Notes under the pieces: generated by a model
The model's database searches: none
What the model saw: the letters and a program-made list of their open reading frames with translations, nothing else
Told to the model about the DNA's origin: nothing
Shown: positions 42,135-49,875 of the stretch, piece by piece
Numbering within the stretch: the first letter of the stretch is position 1
Layout: each line of letters opens with the position of its first letter
Assembly: GCA_964423745.1 (NCBI GenBank)
Contig: CAYRGG010000005.1
Location: 46,771 to 110,770 of the forward strand
DNA length: 64,000 nucleotides
Direction of reading: 5' to 3'
Source of the DNA: CAYRGG01 sp964423745
Lineage (GTDB): Bacteria > Pseudomonadota > Gammaproteobacteria > Competibacterales > Competibacteraceae
Position numbers and translations under genes: made by a program

Positions 42135-44465
42135 CTAGGCATTCTCACTGGCGGCGAGATAAGCAGATTCTATTTCCCGGCGTCCCCACCAGCGCAGCAC
42201 AAGAACGAAAGCGATAAAGAGACCGATAAATCCCCCGATCCAAGCCATCGAGGTGCCCGGATGGTGTGCAAAGATGGCTGCTTGGTAGTAAATAGTCGCT
42301 GTCATATAGCCAAGACCTGTGGTCCAACCGGCAACGAACAGAGCCCAGCCTGGGCTGGTTTCTCGATAAACCGCGGCAATGGCCGCCACGCAGGGAAAAT
42401 AAAGCAAGATAAAAAGCAGATAAGCAAAGGCACCGGCTGCGCCATCGAAGCGAGCTGCCATAGCGCCGAAGGTGCCCGTTGTTACCTCTTGTTCTTCAGC
42501 GGCGGTTTCTAAGGTTCCCACGTCACCAATGCTGACACCTAGCGGATCGGTCCAGGTACCCAGGGAATCCGCCAAACCAGCTGGGATAGACGCAAAGGCT
42601 TCTGCAAAACCCGCCCAGAGATTAAAACCCGCTTCCTCTTCGGCAATGCCTGCGTCTTCCTCACCGAGGGCCGTATACATGGCGTCTAGGGTACCTACCA
42701 CCGCTTCTTTTGCCAACACGCCGGTAAAGATGCCGACCGCTGCGGGCCAGTTTTCTTCATCCAATCCCATGGGCGAAAAAGCGGGTGCAATGGTGCGTCC
42801 CACTTCGCTCAGTACAGAGCTATCCGTGTCTTCATTGCCAAAACTACCGTCGGTGCCAAAGGCATTAAGGAAATTGAGCACCAGCACCATGGGTACGATG
42901 ACCTTACCGGCCCGGAACATAAAGGTTTTAAGCCGGTCCCAGGTGCGTATCAATACGCCTTTAAAGGTGGGTCGGTGGTAAGGGGGTAGTTCCATAATAA
43001 AAGGCGTGGTTTCGCCTTGCAGAATGGTGCTTTTTAAAATAAATCCCGTGAGTACGGCTAACGCGATGCCGATCAGATATAAACCGAACACTACATTTTG
43101 CCCGCCAATGGGAAAAAAAGCAGCGGCAAACAAGGCATAGACTGGCAAACGAGCGCCACAGGACATAAAGGGCGCCATGACCACGGTGAGGATACGATCC
43201 CGCTGATGTTCTAAGGTACGGGTAGCCATAATCGCCGGTACATTACAGCCAAAACCCACGATCAACGGCACAAACGCTTTGCCGGGAAGCCCCACAGCAC
43301 GCATGGAGCGGTCCATGACAAAGGCAGCCCGGGCCATGTAACCCGAGTCTTCCAGCATGGAGAGGAACAAATACAGAAAACCGATAACTGGGATAAAGGT
43401 GGCCACCACTTGAATGCCACCCCCAATACCGTTGGCCAACATTACTGTTAGCCATTCTGGAGAGTTTAACTGGGCGAGCACTTCGGCAAAGCCGCCCACC
43501 AGCAAAGTCCCGGTAAACATATCGAAGAAATCGATGAAAGCGCCGCCGATGTTGATGGTAAACATAAACATCAAATACATAACGGCGAAAAAGATGGGGA
43601 TACCCAAAACCCGATTAAGCACTACACGATCAATGCGGTCTGAGACACTTTCCGAGATCGCTGTTTTTGTTTTGACGGTGTCTCGGGTTACCTGATTGGC
43701 GAAGCCATAGCGGGCATCGGCGACGAGAATGTCAATGTCTTCGTTTAAATCATGGCGAAGGGATTTTAGACGTATATCGGATACGCTATCACCGCTGATC
43801 TTTTTAGCCAAGTCGTCATCTTCCAGCAGTCGTGCCGCTAGCCAGCGGACATCGCTATGGGAAGTGCGGGCGAGATCGGCGATTTCCGGGACTAGCGTGT
43901 CGATGGCTTTGCTAAGGGATGCTTGATAGGGAATGTGCGCACTGGGTATAGGTTGTTTCTCTACAGCCTGCAAGAGGGTTTCTTTCAGCTCGTCGACACC
44001 TCGGGCTTGGGAGGCCACAATGGGCACTACTGGACAACCCAGTTGTGCACTGAGTCCTTGGGTATCGATATCCACCCCGCGGCTCGTGGCGATGTCCATC
44101 ATGTTTAGAGCGAGCATCATGGGTGCTCGCATTTCCACCAGTTGGGAAGTGAGATAAAGATTTCGTTCTAGATTAGAGGCATCGACAATATTGACGATAA
44201 GGTCGGCTTCACCACCGTGGACATAATCCCGGGCTATTTTTTCATCTAAAGAGGATGCTTGATCGATGACATCCAAAGAATAGGTGCCCGGCAAATCGAT
44301 AACTTCAAAGTCGATGCCTTTAAAATTATAGAGACCGATTTTGCGCTCCACGGTAACGCCAGGCCAGTTGCCCACCCGTTGTTTAGCGCCGGTAAGGGCG
44401 TTGAAGAGGGTGGTTTTGCCGCAATTAGGATTACCGACGACGCCGATAGTAAAACGTTTACTCAC
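42135..44465 (-). CDS. feoB: FeoB ferrous iron transporter
   Basis: The 776-residue protein has the N-terminal G domain: GNPNCGKTT (11-19), the GNWPGVTVERK switch, DLPGTYSL and NMMD. A GDI helical region follows and then the membrane part with two Gate motifs (SCGARLPVYALF and the PCVAAIA region). It imports Fe(II) across the inner membrane. The start overlaps the feoA stop by 4 bp. FeoB is the uptake arm for the downstream storage system proposed here. No defects are seen. Confidence 0.95.
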   Translation of the reverse strand: MSKRFTIGVVGNPNCGKTTLFNALTGAKQRVGNWPGVTVERKIGLYNFKGIDFEVIDLPGTYSLDVIDQASSLDEKIARDYVHGGEADLIVNIVDASNLERNLYLTSQLVEMRAPMMLALNMMDIATSRGVDIDTQGLSAQLGCPVVPIVASQARGVDELKETLLQAVEKQPIPSAHIPYQASLSKAIDTLVPEIADLARTSHSDVRWLAARLLEDDDLAKKISGDSVSDIRLKSLRHDLNEDIDILVADARYGFANQVTRDTVKTKTAISESVSDRIDRVVLNRVLGIPIFFAVMYLMFMFTINIGGAFIDFFDMFTGTLLVGGFAEVLAQLNSPEWLTVMLANGIGGGIQVVATFIPVIGFLYLFLSMLEDSGYMARAAFVMDRSMRAVGLPGKAFVPLIVGFGCNVPAIMATRTLEHQRDRILTVVMAPFMSCGARLPVYALFAAAFFPIGGQNVVFGLYLIGIALAVLTGFILKSTILQGETTPFIMELPPYHRPTFKGVLIRTWDRLKTFMFRAGKVIVPMVLVLNFLNAFGTDGSFGNEDTDSSVLSEVGRTIAPAFSPMGLDEENWPAAVGIFTGVLAKEAVVGTLDAMYTALGEEDAGIAEEEAGFNLWAGFAEAFASIPAGLADSLGTWTDPLGVSIGDVGTLETAAEEQEVTTGTFGAMAARFDGAAGAFAYLLFILLYFPCVAAIAAVYRETSPGWALFVAGWTTGLGYMTATIYYQAAIFAHHPGTSMAWIGGFIGLFIAFVLVLRWWGRREIESAYLAASENA

Positions 44466-44704
44466 TGTGACTTCTCCACACGCAGGGTTGCCGCCTCATC
44501 TTTACGCAGACTTAAGGCAAAACCACGCACTAATATTTCGACAGGATCGCCTAAAGGCGCACTGCGGGTTACGTTAAATTCGGTGCCCGGCGTTAGTCCC
44601 ATCGCTAGCAACTTTTTTTTGTAAACTCGACCACCTTCGTCATAGCCGACCACTTTCCCGCGATCGCCAACCCTCAGGTCTCTGAGGTTTGTCGTCATGT
44701 GCAA
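44462..44704 (-). CDS. feoA: FeoA, SH3-like partner of FeoB
   Basis: The 80-residue SH3-like protein reads LRDLRVGDRGKVVGYDEGGR, then KKLLAMGLTPGTEFNVTRSAPLGDPVEI and ends with an ATLRVEK strand (shown in part). It overlaps feoB by 4 bp, which is the standard FeoAB order. FeoA binds FeoB on the cytoplasmic side and modulates uptake. A second FeoA-like gene lies 123 bp upstream. Confidence 0.92.
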   Translation of the reverse strand: MHMTTNLRDLRVGDRGKVVGYDEGGRVYKKKLLAMGLTPGTEFNVTRSAPLGDPVEILVRGFALSLRKDEAATLRVEKSQ

Positions 44705-44827
44705 TGTCTCCTCATGATCATCATTAAGCAGGTAAAATTATTGATAGTTTTTAGGCGAACGCCATTCTAAATGGCAACCTAAAGATGACTGAGCAAGTAA
44801 TACTTATCTTCGAAGAGATGAGTGTGT

Positions 44828-45094
44828 TCACATTTGTATAGGAATAACCATAATCTTATGGGCCATACCTCCGCCTAGCGCTAAGCGGGTTTCACCACGC
44901 ATCACCACTAGGGCGCCGCCCGGTTGACGCTGCTGGACTTTTAGTTCAACCCCTGGGTTAAGGCCCATGTCTCGAAGACGTCGATCCAATTCACGTCCTG
45001 CACGTAGGGTCACGATGCGTATCTGCGCACCTTGATCAGCCATGGCGAGAGGAAAGGGTCGTGAATGCTCTGCCGCAGACATTGTTTCAGGCAT
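44828..45094 (-). CDS. second FeoA-domain protein
   Basis: The 88-residue protein has the FeoA fold (IRIVTLRAGRELDRRLRDMG, then LNPGVELKVQQRQPGGALVVMRGETRLALGGGMAHKI in part). It starts on the last base of the HMA-type gene (TAATG), so it is coupled to it. The longer N-terminus (MPETMSAAEHSRP) is not conserved. Tandem FeoA genes are found in many iron-reducing and sulfur bacteria. It may tune FeoB or serve the neighbouring ATPase; which is unknown. Confidence 0.85.
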   Translation of the reverse strand: MPETMSAAEHSRPFPLAMADQGAQIRIVTLRAGRELDRRLRDMGLNPGVELKVQQRQPGGALVVMRGETRLALGGGMAHKIMVIPIQM

Positions 45095-45444
45095 TATAGA
45101 AAAACGCCTACTAGCGATTGAACAGAACGCTCCACGGTTTTCTGTACAACGGCTCCAAACAAGGCTTTACCAAACATTTCCCCCATCTGTCCGGCTGTTT
45201 CGTGGTTACTTTTGCTCATGGTTGGACAGCCAGCCTTTTCAAGTAAGGCTAGCAAATCCGTTTGGGTTATATGGGCAGGATTATAATGAACCGTAATACT
45301 GTTTGCATGGGGATTTATCCGAACCTCTTGGACACCAGTCAAGGTTTCTAGCTGCTTAGCAATGGTTTGTGTTTTGAGGGGATGGCGGAAAGCTTTGAAG
45401 CGTACCCGCAAGCGCCCAGGAACATGATGGATGTAATGGCTCAT
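45094..45444 (-). CDS. Arg-rich HMA-type small protein of candidate ferrosome cluster
   Basis: The 116-residue protein has an N-terminal HMA-like domain without the CxxC metal motif. Instead it starts HHVPGRLRVRFKAFRHP (6-22), an Arg-rich motif. A matching motif, HDMPGRVRFKLPAF, opens the P-type ATPase at 47717. The remainder reads TLTGVQEVRINPHANSITVH and ends with a helix, GKALFGAVVQKTVERSVQSL. I recall that an Arg-rich N-terminal motif in stand-alone proteins and in FezB is a mark of ferrosome clusters. It is separated from the ATPase gene by an inverted repeat and coupled to the FeoA gene after it. Confidence 0.75.
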   Translation of the reverse strand: MSHYIHHVPGRLRVRFKAFRHPLKTQTIAKQLETLTGVQEVRINPHANSITVHYNPAHITQTDLLALLEKAGCPTMSKSNHETAGQMGEMFGKALFGAVVQKTVERSVQSLVGVFL

Positions 45445-45484
45445 AACAGTTGGCTCTAGTTGGCTCTATACAATACTTTTCCAG

Positions 45485-45554
45485 AATAATAATGATTTGC
45501 ATTTCACCTATCCAGTATAGATGACTTCGTTTTTGATGCAAATCAATTATTATT
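45485..45554. promoter_or_regulatory. 18-bp inverted repeat between ATPase and HMA genes
   Basis: AATAATAATGATTTGCAT (45485-45502) is the reverse complement of 45536-45554 except for one inserted base. Each arm alone resembles a Fur half-region (ATAATGATTTGCAT). The pair could be two operators flanking a promoter for the HMA-feo genes, or a transcribed hairpin that lowers expression after the ATPase. Confidence 0.5.
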
Positions 45555-45557
45555 TGG

Positions 45558-47717
45558 TTAGCCATTCTCCAATGCTGTTCCACTTTTATAGGTAACAGTG
45601 GACTGGGCGGTTTTAGTGGCATTTTGTTGAATGGTTTGCAATGAAAAGTTTGTTCCCGTTAGCGCATTGAGCAAAATGCCTATGGTAGTGCCATTATGTA
45701 AAATGGCGCTGCTAACTGGGGATAACCAACCCAGCACTGCGCCAGCCAGGATACCCGTATTAATGCCTACCGCAAGATTAAAATTTGTTTGGATCAATCC
45801 CATGGTGCCCTGTGCGATTTCCCGAGCCGCCGCCACTGCCATAAGACGATCGTCCAGCAACACGATATCCGCAGTGGCGCGAGCGATTTCCGCGCCGCGG
45901 GGCATAGCGATACCCACGTTGGCGGCTGCTAAAGCGGGTCCGTCGTTAACCCCGTCACCCACGAAGGCAACTTTACGTCCTCTTTTTTGCAGGGCCTCAA
46001 TAATGCTCGCTTTTTCCTCTGGCTGCATGTCTGCGTAGACTTCATCCAACCCGAGTTCGCCGGCCAGCGCTTCTGCTTTCTGTTGACGATCGCCCGTGAT
46101 CATAATCAGTTGTTTCACGCCTAGGCTGCGCAGGGAGCCGAGGGCATCAACCGCTTCATGGCGTAGCGTATCCCGTAGGGCTAAAAGACCCATGAGATTG
46201 CCTTCGCTACCCACATAAAGCAGGGTTTTTCCCTCATTTTGCAGACGTTCAATTTGATCCTGATGGGGTGTAAAACAAACGCCTTCGTGCTCCTCCAAAT
46301 AATGGCGGCTACCGATGACGATGCGTCGGTCTTCTACTATCGCGGACATACCGTGGGCCACTAAGTAATCTACCTCACCATGGGTGATGTGCTGAAGATC
46401 CCGTTCCCGCGCTGCGTCAACCACTGCTTTGGCGACGGGATGGCTGGCGTGTTCTTCCACGGATGCCACCAATGCCAGCAGCGCCTCTTGGGAGCAATGT
46501 TGGTGGTCAAGCACTTCCACGTCGGTGACCAACAGTTCGCTGTGGGTTAGGGTGCCGGTTTTGTCGAACACCATGGTATCCACTTCTGCCAAATGCTCGA
46601 TAGCGTCGCCCCCCTTCATCAGCAGACCTTGAGTAGCGGCGCGATACATACCGGATTTAAAAGCCACAGGCGTGCCAAGTTTGAGGGCGCAGGAGTAATC
46701 TACCAAGAAGACGGATTCCAGGCGCGTTAGATCTCGCGTCAAGGCATAGACTAGGCCACCGGTAACCAGAGTGAGATAGACCCGTTTATCGGCGAGTTCA
46801 TCGGCGATTCTTTGGGTATGAGAACGCTTACTCAAGGACTCTTGAATAAAACGTGAGACTAGAGCTGTGGTGGTGTCGGCGCCCACTTGGGTGGCCTGAA
46901 TGCGAATCCGCCCCTCCACCAGCACGGAACCCGAGACCACTCGTTTCGGGGCTTCCTTGCGTACCGGAACATCTTCCCCGGTGATGGCGGCTTGATTCAC
47001 CAGGGCGGCACCCGTCACCACACGGCCATCCACGGGGATACGTTCGCCGACGCCCACCACCACAATTTCATCCACAAGGACCTCGTCACCAGGTATTTGT
47101 ACCAACTCGCCATGACGTTCCACCCAGGCTGTCGCCGGATCGGGTCGTAGTAGTCTGCGTAACAGGCGATTGGATTGGCGTTCCGTGGTGCGTTCTAAGA
47201 ATTCGCCTAAGGCCAGGAGTAGATTGGTGATATTGGCGGTATAGTGCTCGCCCCGGGTGGCAGCTAGTCCGACAGCCAAAGCGTCCAGCACTTCCATTTT
47301 TATGCCTTTGCGAATAAATACATCTAAACCCTTAGTTAATGTAGGACTCACCGCCAAAAGGGTAAGCAGTTTTTGCGTGGGACGCCTTAAAAAAGGCAGA
47401 GTAGCTAAGGTAACGGCCGACATGGCCATAGGCGCAATCCCAGCCTCCCGGTGCATGTCGTGGTTGGTAACCGGAACTTCTTGTTGGGTAAAAGCACTTA
47501 ATCGTTCGACGACGGCGGCACGGTTAGTTTTGCCGTCTTTGTATTCAACGATAACAGAGCGTGCTGGCCGATTGACCCGCACTTGGCGCACGCCAGCCAA
47601 TACTTCCATCCATGATTCAAGTGCTGTGGTATCTAGAGCTGTATCCGCAAAGGCGGGGAGTTTAAAGCGTACTCGGCCAGGCATGTCATGGATTATGGTG
47701 AAATCCCAGGTCGCCAC
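45558..47717 (-). CDS. P1B-type heavy-metal ATPase, P1B-6/FezB-like
   Basis: The 719-residue P-type ATPase has an N-terminal HMA-like domain with the Arg-rich HDMPGRVRFKLPAF and no CxxC. The actuator has ITGED. The transport helix reads VDYSCALKLGTP with Ser342-Cys343-Ala344, in place of the usual CPC. The phosphorylation motif is DKTGTLT (Asp385); SHPVAKA and GDGVNDGPALAAANVGIAM complete the catalytic core. Ser-Cys-Ala is, as I recall, the motif of subgroup P1B-6, whose best-known members (FezB) build ferrosomes. Downstream Feo genes point to iron as substrate. Zn, Co or Cu export is the main alternative. Confidence 0.85.
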   Translation of the reverse strand: MATWDFTIIHDMPGRVRFKLPAFADTALDTTALESWMEVLAGVRQVRVNRPARSVIVEYKDGKTNRAAVVERLSAFTQQEVPVTNHDMHREAGIAPMAMSAVTLATLPFLRRPTQKLLTLLAVSPTLTKGLDVFIRKGIKMEVLDALAVGLAATRGEHYTANITNLLLALGEFLERTTERQSNRLLRRLLRPDPATAWVERHGELVQIPGDEVLVDEIVVVGVGERIPVDGRVVTGAALVNQAAITGEDVPVRKEAPKRVVSGSVLVEGRIRIQATQVGADTTTALVSRFIQESLSKRSHTQRIADELADKRVYLTLVTGGLVYALTRDLTRLESVFLVDYSCALKLGTPVAFKSGMYRAATQGLLMKGGDAIEHLAEVDTMVFDKTGTLTHSELLVTDVEVLDHQHCSQEALLALVASVEEHASHPVAKAVVDAARERDLQHITHGEVDYLVAHGMSAIVEDRRIVIGSRHYLEEHEGVCFTPHQDQIERLQNEGKTLLYVGSEGNLMGLLALRDTLRHEAVDALGSLRSLGVKQLIMITGDRQQKAEALAGELGLDEVYADMQPEEKASIIEALQKRGRKVAFVGDGVNDGPALAAANVGIAMPRGAEIARATADIVLLDDRLMAVAAAREIAQGTMGLIQTNFNLAVGINTGILAGAVLGWLSPVSSAILHNGTTIGILLNALTGTNFSLQTIQQNATKTAQSTVTYKSGTALENG

Positions 47718-47726
47718 GTTGCCTAC

Positions 47727-47897
47727 TCAGTACTGTCCAAGCCCCAGGGCTTTACCCATCACATAGAAAAGCGCCACGCCAGCCAGTAGGCCAATCACAT
47801 AACGTTCTGTTGTGAGTTTAGAGATTTTGTGATTGTCCGCCTGGTGGTGGTCGCTGAAATAATGCAAAGAGTGCCGATGGGATGGGGTGGAACTCAT
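47727..47897 (-). CDS. 56-residue single-helix membrane protein
   Basis: The ATG at 47897 overlaps the stop of the preceding gene (ATGA). The product has a His-rich start (SHRHSLHYFSDHHQADNH, seven His in 24 residues) and then one membrane helix, RYVIGLLAGVALFYVMGKAL. It lies 9 bp before the ATPase gene, so it belongs to the same transcript. The helix contains a GLLAG small-residue pattern like its upstream neighbours. The His-rich end may bind metal. It was found only by reading the gap between larger genes. Confidence 0.72.
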   Translation of the reverse strand: MSSTPSHRHSLHYFSDHHQADNHKISKLTTERYVIGLLAGVALFYVMGKALGLGQY

Positions 47898-48334
47898 GAC
47901 TCATCCTCGTCTTCAGTGGCGCGTAATTCCGCTTCCGCATCTTGAAAACGCTCTTTCAACTCTTCCACGCCTCCCTGTAACGTGGACCACACTCTCACCA
48001 TGCCTTTAATAGTGCTGCGTTGCACCTTCTCGTTGGTGAGTATGTAAGTGGCCGCGGCACCCATCAGTAGGCCCCGCAAAAAACGCTCATTGCCAACATT
48101 AAAAAAAGGGGTGTTTTGCTGAGTCGCGTAATGAGGGTGAGCTGACTGGGCCGCATGTAAATGAGTCGTCTCATGGCCTACCCCGTAGCCGGGTGGGCCG
48201 GGAAAACCGCCACCCATCCCTGGTGCTGCCGGGTAGACCGGTCCAGGATGTGGGTTTTGACTACCCGGCGGAGGGTAAGGTTGCTGGAAATAGGGGTAAG
48301 CATAAGGATAGGGATAGCGTTGTTCATCACTCAT
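47894..48334 (-). CDS. Pro/Tyr-rich membrane protein with YtxH-like helix
   Basis: The 146-residue protein has a Pro/Tyr/Gly-rich N-terminal half (PYPYAYPYFQQPYPPP and similar). One hydrophobic helix follows, RFLRGLLMGAAATYILTN, and then an amphipathic, acidic helix (WSTLQGGVEELKERFQDAE). The motif GAAAxxxLTNxxVQRS is shared with the 264-residue protein at 48787. It overlaps both neighbouring genes by 4 bp. Small membrane proteins with flexible ends are expected for a membrane-bound organelle; the actual role is unknown. Confidence 0.75.
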   Translation of the reverse strand: MSDEQRYPYPYAYPYFQQPYPPPGSQNPHPGPVYPAAPGMGGGFPGPPGYGVGHETTHLHAAQSAHPHYATQQNTPFFNVGNERFLRGLLMGAAATYILTNEKVQRSTIKGMVRVWSTLQGGVEELKERFQDAEAELRATEDEDES

Positions 48335-48690
48335 GATTTTTCCCCAGAAGATTCGCTGCTAAGCACATACATGACCGCTGTACCCGCGGCCACGGTGGCA
48401 GCCAGAGATACCAGGGAAGAACGAAACTGGCCACCCGCCAGACCCGCAGTCGCTGTCGCCACGCCAGAAGCGACCCCTGCGCGAAGGGTATGGGCGAGGG
48501 CTTGACCAGGATTAATTTCAGCCCGTTGCAAACGTCGTAAATTACTTGCCCCAGCGCCGCATACGCCCATCACGGCGCCAAGCTTGCCTAGTTCCCAATA
48601 GGTGGTGCCGGGATGAGGATTAGGTAAGGGGTATTGGTAGGGAATCATCCCTGGATAAGGTCCTTGGGTCATGGGGTAATAGGGTTGCAT
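48331..48690 (-). CDS. Pro/Tyr-rich small membrane protein
   Basis: The 119-residue protein begins MQPYYPMTQGPYPGMIPYQY, and a Gly/Ala-rich region follows with two hydrophobic stretches (GKLGAVMGVCGAGASNL and SLVSLAATVAAGTAVMYVL). GxxxG-type small-residue patterns are frequent (GVASGVATATAGLAGG). The stop overlaps the next gene by 4 bp. The N-terminus is compositionally like the two other Pro-rich proteins here. I do not recognise a family. Confidence 0.72.
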   Translation of the reverse strand: MQPYYPMTQGPYPGMIPYQYPLPNPHPGTTYWELGKLGAVMGVCGAGASNLRRLQRAEINPGQALAHTLRAGVASGVATATAGLAGGQFRSSLVSLAATVAAGTAVMYVLSSESSGEKS

Positions 48691-48786
48691 GGTTGTTTTC
48701 CTCTTTTGTAATTAAGTACGTTACTGTCTGGTAGCAGCTATCCTGCAAAACAGATCTATGTGCAGGCAGATGGTCGGTGTAGTTAG

Positions 48787-49581
48787 TTATTTGTCGCTGG
48801 CTTGCTCATTATCGCTGCCTTTAGGTTCCTCACCAGCAGCTGTTTTCACCTTCTCCATACCACTCTTTACAGCTTGCGTAGCTTTGCTGCCAGCGCGAAA
48901 CAACGAGCGCTGCACCGAATCATTGGTCAGCAGTAGCACAGCGGCAGCACCGATAAGTGCGCCTTTCCAAAATTCTTTATCATCGAAGTTCATGATTTGC
49001 CCTAAACTAGATAGACTATTGCTATCACCATTGGCAATACCGTTAATCAATTGATTTATATCTGGTCTATCCGCACTGCCGCCCTGGGGTGGAGCCTGGG
49101 ATACACCTGGATTGCCCGGAGGATAACTAGGTGGTGGATAGGGCGCATAATTATAGGGTGGTAGTGTTTGCCCATAGGGCGAAGGCGCTTGGGCGTAGAG
49201 AGGTGGCATGGGTGCATGGGGTGGGTAGCCATGATCATAAACCCTATGACTAGGGTTCTCGTTAGGGTAGCCTTGACCACTGGATACAGTATGGTATTCG
49301 CCAGGCCCACTAGGATAACCGGGTGGCGGCGCATAGGGCCAGGGTGGGTATTGAGGTGGTAAAGGTTGCTCCGGGTGGGGACTCTGCGGTCCCGGTTGAG
49401 CTGCGCCGTGGGCTGCTTCAGGACCTAAACTGTGATCGGCCGAGCCATGGGCGCCGCCTGGAGCATTGACGGTTGCCCCAGTTGATGTGCCTTGGGGCAT
49501 AGTAGAACTCTGAGGATTTACCGATGCAGTGGAATCCTGAGCAGTTTGTGGATTTTCTGGATTGTCAGTATGTTCGCCCAT
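48787..49581 (-). CDS. long Pro/Gln/Gly-rich protein with C-terminal membrane helix
   Basis: The start is ATG 49581; the TTG at 49596 is less likely. It has 264 residues. The first 170 are low-complexity and hydrophilic, rich in Pro, Gly, Tyr, Ser and His. Then come a short helix (INQLINGIANGDSNSL), a membrane segment FWKGALIGAAAVLLLTN and an amphipathic, Lys-rich tail (MEKVKTAAGEEPKGSDNE). The helix motif matches the protein at 47894. It would place a long disordered arm on one membrane face, as in a coat or surface-interaction protein (inference). Confidence 0.72.
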   Translation of the reverse strand: MGEHTDNPENPQTAQDSTASVNPQSSTMPQGTSTGATVNAPGGAHGSADHSLGPEAAHGAAQPGPQSPHPEQPLPPQYPPWPYAPPPGYPSGPGEYHTVSSGQGYPNENPSHRVYDHGYPPHAPMPPLYAQAPSPYGQTLPPYNYAPYPPPSYPPGNPGVSQAPPQGGSADRPDINQLINGIANGDSNSLSSLGQIMNFDDKEFWKGALIGAAAVLLLTNDSVQRSLFRAGSKATQAVKSGMEKVKTAAGEEPKGSDNEQASDK

Positions 49582-49875
49582 CTTGTTCTCACACAAATTA
49601 GCATTAGTGACTGATGGATTTAGATCAGCGCAATGATAAGCTGTTGGGTATTTTCATGGCTGCTGGTGACTAGCGCCTCCCGGATTTTTAGTGGAAGACG
49701 ATTAAGGACTTTGTAAAATAACCGTAACAGTAATACTTCTTAATCTAATTAACAAGTAGATACACTAATTTATGGCAGGCTTATAAAGCGAGGAAAGTTA
49801 GTGTTGCTGGCGAGTTATATGTTGATTTAAAAACGATTTTTACGACTTCTAAGGGTTTTTCGAAAACGCTACAAT

